Positions 1-11,600 of a stretch of DNA of 64,000 nucleotides are shown here, one piece after another. The DNA is taken from NCBI GenBank assembly GCA_011037195.1, contig JAAEAF010003361.1, forward strand, positions 124,001 through 188,000, read 5' to 3'. Source of the stretch: Triatoma infestans. Taxonomy: Eukaryota > Arthropoda > Insecta > Hemiptera > Reduviidae. The stretch's first letter is position 1. Each line of letters opens with the position of its first letter. The notes under the pieces are model-generated. The model had not been told where the DNA came from and did not search any database. It was given only the letters and a program-made list of their open reading frames with translations. A program made the position numbers and the translations under genes.

Positions 1-370
1 TCCCAAGTACTACAAACTCGGTATTCCGTTTTGGTATTATTACCGAATCTAGCACAAAGGTTTCACGCAAAATCCATTAACCGGAAGTTTCTTTACTGAA
101 AGTATTTTTTTTCTTGTGTTTCTTTGCGATGATTTTTTTTTTTAAACTTCGTAGATTATCTAATCTATCTTCGTAAATATCTATCACTTATATTTGAAGC
201 ATTTTCCCGGAAAAATTGATTTTTGGGGATGTTCTGGAGGGACAGTGACGTTAAGCTTTCCTCTAAAATACCACTTCAGAGTTCAGTGTTTGGTTCCATC
301 TCCTACTAATAGAATTCCAATTTGAAGAAAATCGGTTAACCGGAAATGTGGCTGGCTCTACAGAATAAGT
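1..370. repeat. Dispersed repeat family E, copy 1
   Basis: Noncoding AT-rich repeat. Its blocks recur in order, diverged, at 31640-32130 and 35880-36360 (same orientation) and at 7420-7760 (reverse complement). Shared blocks include a ttttcccggaaaaattga-like block near 200, a gacgttaagctttcctct-like block near 248 and an aagaaaatcggttaaccgg-like block near 324. No coding capacity or terminal repeats were seen. The unit is a multi-copy element, family unknown; the left part may continue outside the window. Confidence 0.55.
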
Positions 371-1560
371 TTTTTAGTTTTTCTGGAATTTGCCCATGGC
401 CCGTATATCCAGACAGCAAAACCTTATTACTATGAGGATGTCCAAGTAATCCCACAGCAATCTCGAGTTGACCTGATACGAGCTGATAGCTCAGAGTTAT
501 GTACCCCTCGTCTTTTTATCTCAGTGGCGCAGATAACGATTGCGACTTTTGGAGTGTAGGAATGTTAAAGAAAATCACTGAATACGTTTTCAAGAAAATC
601 GTAGGGGGAAAAAAAAAGCGGTAAAGAGTCATACTATCTGGTTGACGGATTCTGACCGGAACCTTGGTTTTGCCCCGCAATAGTGTCCAAAAAAATTTCT
701 CGTTTTTGAAATACTTGGATCACACTCTCACACGGAACATTCGTTAAAGACTTTTTTTTTCGGTAAACTGCATTGATTTCCTTGTATAACTTGATTTTCG
801 GTAAAACTGCATTTCGAAAATATAACATTTGTAATACTTCCATTTAATACTTACTTAACTGAGTCTGTATAAAACTAACTTTATAATAAGTTAAGTAACA
901 AAAAAAAAAAATGTAATGTAACAAGTGTAATTAAGGAATATTACAATAACATAATGTTAAAAACAGACGTATGTTTAAGAAGGCATATATATTATCTGTC
1001 CCGAAACTTATGGCCAAATGAATAATTTTTTTTAAATCAAAGAGCAACATTCAGATAATTTTGTATGTATGTGTACATGTGTATATTTTATTACTCATAA
1101 AGATAAAATCTTACACAAGGATTTGGTTAAAGTTAAATCAATAGAAACGAAAGAAACTATTATAAAGATACAAATATCATCATGGTTCCAATATGTAAGA
1201 ACTTAAATAAACATATAAACTTAAATAAATACCTATATACAAGAGAACTTAATTAAACTTATGTCAACAATAGTAATAATAATAATAGTCTTCTTTTTTT
1301 TTTTTAAGGCACTTAACTGCTATAGGTCATTATGCCTAATAATAGCATAATTTACACAGTTCAACCTTAACAAAAAGCATTAAATCCCTGGCCAATGCCA
1401 TCGGGGGAGAGTTGTTGTTTTGCGCATCAAACAAATTATGAAAACTTCATGAAAAAATATGAAATCAAAAAATAACATAAACAATTACTGCATAAAGCAT
1501 AAATAGCATATAGCTTATAAGAATGTATATAAATAAACATATCAATTAATCAAATATAAG
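371..1560. other. Intergenic AT-rich DNA, no gene seen
   Basis: Only short, low-complexity open frames occur, and no exon or RNA gene could be supported. There are A/T runs near 610, 900 and 1292. The segment ends at the 3' side of the retrotransposon remnant that follows. Confidence 0.5.
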
Positions 1561-1570
1561 AATTATATAT

Positions 1571-3027
1571 TCACAAAATTGCCTCTGCAATTAATTTAGA
1601 CCTATGGCCGCTAGCCATTTTACAATAGCTTATTATGAATTTCCACTCCCCTCCTTTTTTAGCAAAACAACAATTCTTGTTCTGATAAGCTGTTTTTATT
1701 GAAAACATTTTTTCTAATTTCATTATATGAGGGCATCTAGCCATAAAATGTTCAATGTTTTCTATTTCCTCTGCATTACAGAGTGAACAAGTTTGCGGTA
1801 GTTCTGCCAAATTATACCTTTTATAATTTAAGTTCTGGAGCTCACCTCTAATTTTCAAAATCCAACTGATATCCTTTGTAGTAAATTTATCGTTAAAATA
1901 GAATTGGTCCCCTAACTCATAATTTAGGTATTTATATATAACACTAAACTGCGAATTCCTGGCTCTATTTATACAATCTACTATTTGATTCTTGTATATC
2001 CTCCCTTAGCCTCACCAATGCAGTATTCCAATTATTTAAGTTCTCGTAATTTAAATCAACTATTGCGACATTGTTATTATTACTAATTTGAAGGTCTTTA
2101 TACCAGTAAATTTTCCTTTTAATTGTTTCTATGCTACTAATTTCGGATATCTATATAAAGCAGATTTAAAACTTTTAACAAATAGTTGTGGTGTAATTTA
2201 GATGTAAACATTAAAACTGGGGGAATTCGGGTCTCCAATGTAACAATGTAATTTGGCGTGTTACGCGGCAGCACTAATAGTTTTATTTATAAAAAACGTT
2301 AATAACTGTTCTACTTGCTTATATGGCTTTCGTCCCCAAGCTTGAGCTCCGTAGCACATGATGGCTCGACTTACCGAGTTAAATATCTCCAATTTTGCAG
2401 ACAATGGGACTTTATTGTTAGATAAGAAACACTTCCAAGTTGAATTTATACCTATTTTAGCCTTTGATAACTTTTCATCTAAGTGTTTGTTAACACTTAA
2501 GAGGAGTCAAAGTGATCCCCAGATATTTATAAGATTTGACGACCTCAATCTGATTTCCTCCCAACTTCCATTTATCTCTTTTAGAAAATCTTCCTCCATT
2601 CCGAAACCTACAATCTTAGATTTCTGCAAATTAATCAAAAGATTCCACTTATTGCAGTATTCCTGTAATGCTTTTATATTATATTGTAATTCGGTTGGGC
2701 CAGCCGATACTAAAGCTAGATCGTCCGCGAAAGCCAATAGTTTTATTTTTACCCCTCCTACATTGATTCCCCCAATTAACCAATCTTCTGTATCATTTAT
2801 AAACAGGGTAAACAGGAGAGGACTGAGCAAAGCACCCTGCTTAACTTCCATATTAACATATAGAGATCTAGAGTATTTATCTTTATTCCAAACAACCGGT
2901 TCCGTATTTTCATGCAAGCTCTGAATTATTCGCACCATTTTCGATGAGACTCCTATTTCATGTAACTTATACATAAGGGCATACCTATTGATCTTATCAA
3001 ATGCCGCCGAAAGGTCCACAAAAAAAG
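1571..3027 (-). mobile_element. Non-LTR retrotransposon remnant (RT palm to C-terminal zinc knuckle)
   Basis: Decayed LINE-type ORF2 read from 3027 downwards. It starts at motif A of the reverse transcriptase (FFVDLSAAFDKI). The QGALLSPLLF motif B and the FADDLA catalytic box (near 2720) follow within an open frame at 2507-3019. After a frame change, the thumb/connection region continues (AIMCYGAQAWG near 2350) and ends in a C-terminal CCHC-type knuckle, CSLCN...HFMARCP, at about 1730-1790. Frameshifts and stops make it a pseudogene. The 5' part of the RT is absent here and lies inverted immediately beyond (3028-3230). The same kind of C-terminal knuckle occurs in the remnant at 56930-58430, so the two may belong to one clade; the clade itself was not determined. 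Confidence 0.85.
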
Positions 3028-3230
3028 TATATCATGGTATATCTTTTGAAAACGCAATTGGTAAAATTTTCTCGGGACTTCTTTTGCAGAGATTGTCTCA
3101 TTGGGTGCAGGTAAATACTATATTGAAGGAGTTTCAGGCAGGATTCCGATCACCATTGACAATATTTTTACACTTACAAGCTTGATACATATTAAGTTGT
3201 CACAAAAACGACGGAAACTATGTACAATAG
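3028..3230 (+). mobile_element. Inverted 5' segment of the same retrotransposon RT
   Basis: On the plus strand this stretch encodes the RT region that normally precedes motif A: NAIGKIFSGLLLQRLSHWV, then EFQAGFR, then (one frameshift later) DNIFTLTSLIHIKLSQKRRK. In related elements this runs directly into FVDLSAAFD, which here lies on the opposite strand ending at 3027. The geometry is a 5' inversion, as left by twin priming during LINE insertion. Confidence 0.75.
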
Positions 3231-3924
3231 TAATAATAATCATAAAAAGAAATGAATCAGGCTTTACTTCATAGTTTTTTTTTGCCTCTTTCCTTTCTTT
3301 TTTGTTGAATTTAGTTTTAATTTTCCTTTTAGTGTCATTATAGCTCATTCGCTAATTATTCTTCTTAGATTTAAACAATTAATTGCAAACATAAATATGG
3401 CTCAGCTTAATTTCACTGTCTGTAACTAGCAAGTTTACAATTGTGTTTGATCTAACAAATAGCAAGCCAAATACTTTTCTCTAAAGGTTTCTAAAGCTGG
3501 TTAATAAATCAAAAAAATTATCTAAATTATCAATTTCACCCGATTTACATAATTGGCAAGTACCGGAACTGGAAAACAAATATTTTTTCCGTTCTAAAAT
3601 AAACTAGGTGTTTTTTTTTTTTTGCCAAACAAACTTGGGAAATAAACCTTAATTTATTATATGCACAGTAAATCCAAAATGTGGTTCAGTCCCCCCTAGC
3701 GCACTAATATTTCTATAATCAACATTAAATGACGATCCAATTGCAGCTTCAACATTATTACTAATTAGAGAATTTTTAAATGATTCTAACAGTCTATTAT
3801 AGTTTCTATTATACTGATTATACAGTCTATTATACTGATTCCGTGACTGATTATTTCATATATTCTGTGCTCCAATCATTCCCAAGTAATCAGTCAAAAA
3901 TGCACACTAAATGGAATCTTTTTA
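3231..3924. other. AT-rich spacer between two retrotransposon remnants
   Basis: No coding or RNA feature is supported. There is a local direct repetition of a tctattatactgatta-like motif near 3790-3840. Confidence 0.4.
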
Positions 3925-5165
3925 TTATCTATGAACGGAAATAATTTGTTCTAATGAAGTTTCGGGATTCGTTCATTTGTTCTAAGCAACAGCTGTTCCA
4001 CCAACCATTCATTCTTTTAAATATCCTAAATTTAACGTGAATTCGAGTTGTTTCCAACCTGACGTAGCTACTAGGGAAATTAAATGGAAGAAGGAGTAAA
4101 CTTTTTGAAGAAAGACAACTGGCTTCTCTCCAATTAATCGGTGTAATCTGGTCCTCAGTTACGGAAGCTACAGTAACAAAGATTCTGCCAGCGAGTCGAA
4201 TAGCGTACACTCAGTAACCCATGTGTCAGATTTACAATTGCCCACAATTTTAAAAACAAAAAGATTTGCCCGAGGTGCATTTAGAAACAAAATGTTTACT
4301 AGCCTCTCTAAATTTCCCGGAGGTAGAGAAAGGTACTCCGAGATAAGTAAGTTTATTGACCACTGTGATATTTTCGTTACAATATGTAAATTGCTTAATT
4401 TTACCTAACTTTCCTCCTTTTCTAAAAGGTAATGTAAAATTCTTATCCGTATTAACCATTAGACAGTTTTTTCACAATAATCAAATAACAGATTTAATTT
4501 ACGTTGCGCGTTGAAGAACTTAAACCACTAAATCATCTACACATAATAAACACTTTCTTTCTCACAGACTCTCTCTTTAGTACGTGCGTATTTTATTTTT
4601 ATTTCTGGGCGTTATTTATAGCAAAATGATCAGCTAACTCGTAAATAAATACCCAGATAACAAGGGGCTAGGAATATCCCCTTGCAGAATACCTTCAGTT
4701 ACTGGTGTGCTATCCAAGAAGCTATTACCCTTATAAATGATAAAGCTTGTCACACCGTACAAATTTATTAAAACACTCAAGAACTTCCCTCCGATACCTA
4801 GAGATATACTTTTTCCAGAATAAATCATGATTTACCGAATCAAATGCTCGTCTGAAATCTACAAAAATTCCAGAAACATTTGCGCGTTTATGCCAGCTGC
4901 AGATTAATCGCTGAAGCTAGGGACAACACAGAATCTCAACATTCCATTCCCTTTTTGAATTCCATTTGTTCATTGGAGATTATCTTTCTTTCCTCAATGC
5001 AGCTAAGCAACCTGTTGTAAAGAATAACAGTAAAAATCTTGGTAATTCCATTCTATTGAAATACCCCTATAGTTATTCGGGTCATTCGATTTTTTATGAA
5101 TTAATTTTAACGTTACAAGGACCCATTTTTGAGATATTGATTCATTTCTCCAGACGCCATTAAGA
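3925..5165 (-). mobile_element. Second non-LTR retrotransposon remnant (RT)
   Basis: A heavily mutated minus-strand RT. In order: a DPNNYRGISI-like entry motif near 5070; VDFRRAFDSVNHDLFW (motif A) near 4810-4860; VTEGILQGDIPSPLL (motif B) near 4670-4715; a damaged catalytic box near 4530; then FRKGGKLGKI and NKLTYLGVPFSTSGKF near 4330-4430; and a C-terminal VRLETTRIHVKFRIF block near 4030. Many stops and frameshifts make it non-functional. It differs in sequence from the remnant at 1571-3230, so it is a separate insertion. Confidence 0.75.
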
Positions 5166-6635
5166 ATAGTTAACGAGCCGGGAAGCCAGTCTTTGTTTAG
5201 ACATTCATTTGGGAGACACTGTCCAAACCTGCGATTTGTTATTTTTTGTATTTCGAATTACAAAATTTAGCTCATTAAAAACTGAATTCTGAATCGAGTT
5301 CAGAAAATTCAAATAATTCTCTAATTAAAGAATATATGAATATATAAGGTTGAACATAGGATTGGTCATGACCCGAGCCACTACAGCCAATGAAGGCTTA
5401 TTGTCCCTTTATAAATATATAAACTTTAATGGAGTTGTTACGTTTGATTCAAACAGCATGAATGAATAAAATCTGGAGCTGAATTAGTAGCAACCTTTGC
5501 TACGAATGCCAAAATCAAATGACGATGGAATCCGCTGAGTTTTTACATCTCAATAAAAAAATCGTCGAAGCCCTTCATGAGTTATTGCATCTTAAAAGTT
5601 TAGTTTTTAATTAATATATGTACTAATTTTATTTGATATTTTCGGATAAAAAAATTGCCTTTTGGCTGTTGTGAGGGAGCTTGTATTGAAATGCTTCCAT
5701 CTGTAGAGCACTTCATAGAGTTGTAGAGACATTTGGAATTTAAAATTGCAGTAATCGTGCTTCACACGTTTTTTATTTCAACATACCTCGAAAAAAATAT
5801 TTATTTCTTGTCAGGAAAAATTTATTGGTCTCCTTGGATTTTTACGCAGTAGGTCTAAAAAAAAATTACACTGTGGCAAAATTTATTTAAAATATATGTA
5901 TTGTACCTAATTTAACAACTACAACTCTGTCTTTTCTAACAAAAATATATTTTCAAAATAGTAATTTACAAACAATTATAATAAAATATTGAATGAATTC
6001 ATATATCTAACATTTGTTCTTATTTAATTAAAGGTCTTTACTAGTATCAAAAAATATAATATCTTTGTTAATTGCCTTTACAATTTTTTTTCACTCACGT
6101 TAGGTAAAATCATAACAGTACAATAGAGGTATAAATATTAAACATCACGGTTTTCTCAAGATAATTTATTCTATTGAAATAAAAACAATGGAATTCATCC
6201 CCCCTCCCCGCAAATTAAAAACTACTCAATCCTGTTTTATTTAACGAATTTTTTTCCTTAAAAGCTATCATGTTAGAATTTATAGTCTCAATAAAACGTT
6301 TATCCAGGGCATATTAAAAACTGCACTTTTTACGCATAACCGAACGAAAATAATTTAAGCTTTACTTTCATAAAATTGTCGCAATCAAAACATGTTTAAA
6401 AGCTACGAATAAAATTGCGAACCTAGTTCTGTTCTTTATTATGGAGTAAGTTTTGGAGAAATATTATTAAACTAGATATGTTTAAGCTAAATACTGGGCT
6501 TAGTATTCTTTTTTAAAAAAAAAGAAGAAAAATTGTAATTTATTAAACCATAGTTCAAAGTTTTAAAAATATTTTGTATATATTACTCTTTAGGACTTTA
6601 ATTTTACATATGCATTTCTTTGGAATTCAATATAT
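5166..6635. other. AT-rich intergenic stretch, no gene seen
   Basis: No conserved coding or structural RNA feature could be recognised. A possible MPC1 polyadenylation signal (AATAAA on the minus strand) sits just beyond, at 6640-6645, about 270 bp past the MPC1 stop. Confidence 0.4.
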
Positions 6636-6910
6636 TAATTTTATTAATTAAAAATGTTGGCCACCAAGCTTGAGCAACTGTTAATAAAATCCTTCAATTT
6701 GAGCTATGGAATTTGATATCATGCTTCAATGTGATCAAGTAATTTAACTTGGAATTGGTACTAATTTGGAATGTTGCAAATCTGTCATTCATTTGCTTCA
6801 GTCTTGATATATACTCTCAACAATTTCAGTTATACTATTTTCATTACTTTAACAAAATTGCATGATTGGCAATTCAAACTAAATTATTCTATTAAACTTG
6901 TAAGTGGATA

Positions 6911-8180
6911 TCACTTTCTTTCTGACAAATAGTGATAATTTATAAACCTAGCACCTTGAGTCAATTGTGCAACTTCATTTGTTACATGACAAGCTAGTAA
7001 TAACAAATTTCGTGGTTGAACTCTCCAGGCAAACCTCATAAAGACCATAGAATAAAGCGCCAAAGCTGAAATTTAACATTTAAGAATTAAAATTGAGCAA
7101 AGTATAAAACATAATCAAAAAAATATGGAACGAAATGCTCACATGACTTTCTCTATCAGCAATTATTATCTTCAAACTTGGCATTTTTTTTTTCAGTTTG
7201 TTACCAATAGGGCTAAGCGATGGGCAACCTTACATTATATTTGTTGGCTCTTAGTTGCTAGCTGAATTTAACTTATTAGACTCCTAGGCGCTCTATTGCC
7301 TAAATGTATTGCAATAACATTTTAGAGGGAAGACCAAGTTACAGAAACTGCATATATAAACCTTTCCGTAAAAATGTTTCAAATAAACGTTATACGTTTA
7401 AAAAAATGCGAAAATCTCAACAAAAAAACAATAAAGCACTTTTGATTAACCGATTTTCTTCAAATTCTAAATTTTGGCATCGCATTTAGCGATGTGAATA
7501 TTTTATAGGTAACCGCACTTTCAGAGGGATACTTAACGTTACAACTCTCCTTACCGAATCTTCCAAAGTCAATTTTTGGTGGAAAAATGTTTGAATTAAA
7601 AATATATGTTCATATAAATGCATCAGCGAAATTTAAAGAAAATAGTTATCGAGCAAAATGCAAAAACTTAAAAAAAAAAAATCAAGTCAATTTTCCGTTA
7701 AACTGATTTTGTTAGATCCTGGAGATATCTAAACGGAATATCATGATCTTTCTGAGATATTTGATTCGTAAACACCATCTCTAAAATAATTCTTTCCTTT
7801 TGTCGAGGAAAATATATATTTCCAATGAAAACATTTCAGTAATCTGACGCGAACTCGTACTTCCTCTAATAGCATTAACAAAAAGTATAAATGATGCTTG
7901 AATGAATTACCTGTGGTCATTTTGCCGCTAATAATGTCTGGCCCTTTCTGTGTATCAGCAATAGCAGCTAGAGGAATACCCCAATTAGCAACAGGACCCC
8001 AAAAATGTGTACTATCAACAAAAGTTATAGCAAAATCAAAAAATGATTATTCATAAGTTTCAAAATCTAGAGATATATCAAAATTCCTTTTTAAATCCTC
8101 TTTTTAACTTACCTCATCAAATAGTCCCGAAATTCTTTTTTCTTCAGTTCATTTACCAATTTCCTAGCTAGATTTGCCAT
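6911..8180 (-). CDS. MPC1: Mitochondrial pyruvate carrier 1
   Basis: Subunit of the inner-mitochondrial-membrane carrier that imports pyruvate, as a heterodimer with MPC2. There are three coding exons: 8113-8180, 7911-8011 and 6911-7065, with GT-AG junctions and a closed frame of 107 residues plus stop, the normal size for the family. The protein opens [20 protein letters not shown] and carries the family's [18 protein letters not shown] block, a [17 protein letters not shown] helix and [18 protein letters not shown] near the end, then finishes ...YHYLSERK. The start is the first ATG and matches the family N-terminus. Intron 2 (7066-7910) contains a family E repeat. The gene is head-to-head with ppan, with 465 bp between the two ATGs. 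Identification is firm. Confidence 0.95.
7420..7760 (-). repeat. Dispersed repeat family E, copy 2 (in MPC1 intron 2)
   Basis: The reverse complement repeats the block order of the copy at 1-370: an attgactttggaagat-like block, then aacgttaagtatccctctg, then an aagaaaatcggttaa-like block. Confidence 0.5.
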
Positions 8181-8645
8181 TTTTTACTCTACCTTCCCGT
8201 TCAAACAACCAAGTAGAACTGTTTTTTTCAGATTATTTGCCCTACTATGACAGACAATTAAACTAACTTATGTAGCTTCAACGTGTCCTTCAAATTCTTC
8301 ATTTAAGTATGTATACAAATAAAAAATATTAAAGGTCAAAATTATTTATGTTGAAAATATTTATATTACATTTCAGAATACTTATATTTTTTCCGCTCTA
8401 AACAGTTATTAGATTATTTTTTGATAAATATTATCGGAAGGTTATATGATAGGTTAACGCACATGTATTATTGGGAATATTATGAGGTTATACATTTTAA
8501 GAGTCCATGTTATTGCAGGTTATGTTCATTCTTTAATTTACACTTTTATGATATTCCTTTAATTTGTTAAAAGTTAAGGAATTAAATATATTTGTTGAGA
8601 GTTACTTTTGTTGAGTGTTACTTTTCGAAGTTTGGTATAGGAACA
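8181..8645. promoter_or_regulatory. Probable bidirectional promoter of MPC1 and ppan
   Basis: A 465-bp AT-rich gap lies between the divergent start codons of MPC1 (8178-8180, minus) and ppan (8646, plus). No specific motif is claimed. The role is inferred from the head-to-head arrangement alone. Confidence 0.5.
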
Positions 8646-11600
8646 ATGGCTAAAAAGAGGAGGGTAAATTTACAATCTTTAATTTTTAGTCATAAAGCAA
8701 TAGTGTCTGTGTATTATTAATTCCATTATATTTATTTAGGGAAGATGTGTTAAGAAGAATAAACAGCTAACTTCAATAGAGCCAGAACACTTAACCAGAG
8801 CACCACATTCTTTCATTTTCCATCGAGGTACCGTAGGAAAATATGTTTTATCTTTGGTAAAAGATTTTAGAAAAATTGTAGAACCTTTTACTGCAACAAA
8901 TTTGAAGGTGAGTTATTTATTTCTTTAAGTTATTAGAATAAATTTTGTAATATTAATTATTGTTCAATGAACTTCAGGCACGAAGAAAAAACTCTCTCAA
9001 AGACTTTGTATCAGTGTCTGGATTTCTTCATGTTTCTCATATGATGGTTTTCACTTGTTCACCTGAAAGCCCGTATATGCGACTCGTTAGATTACCACGA
9101 GGGCCCACACTTACCTTTAAAATTCATGAATATGTACTTGCCAGAGATGTTGCTTCATCACTTAAAAAACAGTATTCTCATCCAAGATTGTACCAGACTG
9201 CTCCACTTCTTATTATGAATGGATTTTCTGGAGAATCATCACAGCTTAAACTCATGGTTGCCTCCTTTCAGAGCATGTTTCCAGTTCTAAATATATCCAA
9301 AGTGAGTTATTTTACAATTCTAATGTCTGTGTAGTTTAAGGATTTGTGAAAAATAAACAACTTTGTTTGTATAGTATGAACTGCGTACTTGTTAAACATT
9401 AACTATGAATAAGAATAGGAAAGCTTCATAATTTTAAAAAATCGTATGAAGCTAATTTGAAATTTTCAAATTCCGTGTTGCGCACCTTCAAAGAATAGTT
9501 CTCAGAACAGGGTCGTTTATACTTTCTTTTTTTCGACAGCATTTTAATGAGTGTATTGAATTCATGTTGAAAAGTTTTACTGAAGATTCTGGAGGTATGT
9601 CAGTTTCTAGTTATCAACTATGGAAAGTTGAAGCAAGTAAAATTATTGGAAGACTTAAAAGGTAGCATTAGAAACATTTACAAAAAACTACTCTGAGAAG
9701 TTGAAATAAATCTTGGAGAGGCTCTTCCAAGTGGTGATTATGAAGTCTAGGCTTTTTCTTTTAGAGACGAGTTTTAAAGGAGCCTACGTCGTATATTTTC
9801 TTGCCATAAATCTTACAGCTTACTAGGAATAGGGTAATTTGACAGTATCATAAAATATTGCCTAGAGGTCGTTGTGCATTAGAAAATGTAAGAGTTCCAA
9901 CCCAGTGGATAAATTAAGAATTAACTTGAAGAGGTTCTTAATATGTATGATGGGAGGATTAGATTCTTCATACAGTCTCAGGCTCCAATTGTGTCGTTAC
10001 TGTACCAGAAACTTGCTTTTAACAATGAATACAGCTATATAACATTGTTTCTCTAAGACATTGGACTCCAAAAAATATCGGAATTGAAAAAGCGGATAGA
10101 TTGACTGGAGAAGCTCCCACAAGATTCAGAAATAACATCCATTTCCGCAAAGTGAAATAATAGAATATTTCATACTTTTACCCGATTTGGAGCAATGGGA
10201 GTTTCTGTGCGATGATTCGGAATTATACCTTCGAATTTGCCTCGAGATCACGTTACTTGCATGCCGCATTTGTAATACTGATGTTCTTATCTGGAGATGT
10301 CCACACAGCCTAACTCTGCACTTTAGAAACTCCTTTAATCCTGACGTAGGTATTTACCCAAGAAAATCTATATATATATCAATTGGATTATATAGTCGCC
10401 GAAATCAAAATTAGTGTTGAAATTTTTATCGCTGTTTAATGCACTAACGCGCAGTCCAAAGTCAAACACATAAATCCTGCAGGATATGCATTTGTATAAC
10501 TGGTGCTCAATATTCGGGATAAAAGTACTGTGTTGTATTAACCAATATATTTTTGCAAGTTAAATTTATGTTGAATAATATTTTAAATTAAATTTAATTT
10601 AACATTATTTATTTTCAGATAAATCTCAATGAACTCCATCGATGTTTACTTCTTAATTATAATTCCGAAACAAATATGATCGATATCAGGCATTACATGA
10701 TTAGAGTGACTCCTGTTGGTGTCTCCAAGAGTGTAAAAAAGCTGCTTTCATCGAAAGTGCCAAACCTGTCTCGATTCAGTGATATCTCGGATTTCATTGA
10801 AAAGTAAGTGTTTCTACTTCTTTCCATTTCGAAATTAAGATTTCATTTGATAAAACTGTTTTGAGGTCCCCTGAATACTATTGCTGGTAGTTCAAAGTTG
10901 ATGGCATTGGTTTCAGTCAAAATCCTAGGAATGCTATGTTAGTTCAATTTCTCTGATATTCTGTAAAACAGCTTCCAGGATTTTGTATACTTGCTTCACA
11001 TATTTAGGGCCTATAAAATTTATTTCAAACATCCTTCCGTAATATCGGTATGCTTATAGTATGAGATAAGGTTCGGTTTTTCCCCATTGGTTTGTGTAAG
11101 AAACTTTGAAGTTTCTGTAATCAACGTCTATACAGAAACTTGACGAGAGGAAAATCCGAAACCGGTAAGGGGTAAAAAGCATGCTGTGAGAGATTTATTA
11201 GCCATCCAGCATTGCGGATGATCTAATTCAAAAATATACTAATTCCTTATATTTTCTCTTAGTAGTAACTCCCTGTAAATATCATTTTTGAAAGCTAATT
11301 GGAGTTTCCCAATTTACTTAGATTCATGTCCAGTTTAGGCATAGCACTTATGAATGCTTAATAATGTCTATACTCATTGAAAAAATGATTAAGATCCATA
11401 TTGAATTCCAAAGTCTTTTGTATCTCAGCATGATTAAGAAGATATAAACTGAAACATAAACTAGACTGACATTCCCCAGCACATTTCTTTGACAATAATG
11501 TAAATTTCTGATTCAGAAAACATTTTTTTTTAAGTGCCGGGTTCGAATCCACCGCTACCCCTTAGATTTTTTTCTTTCTATGAGCCTCTACATCTCACTG

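Noticed and set aside
2358..2924. 188-codon plus-strand frame
   Set aside because: Antisense shadow of the minus-strand reverse transcriptase.
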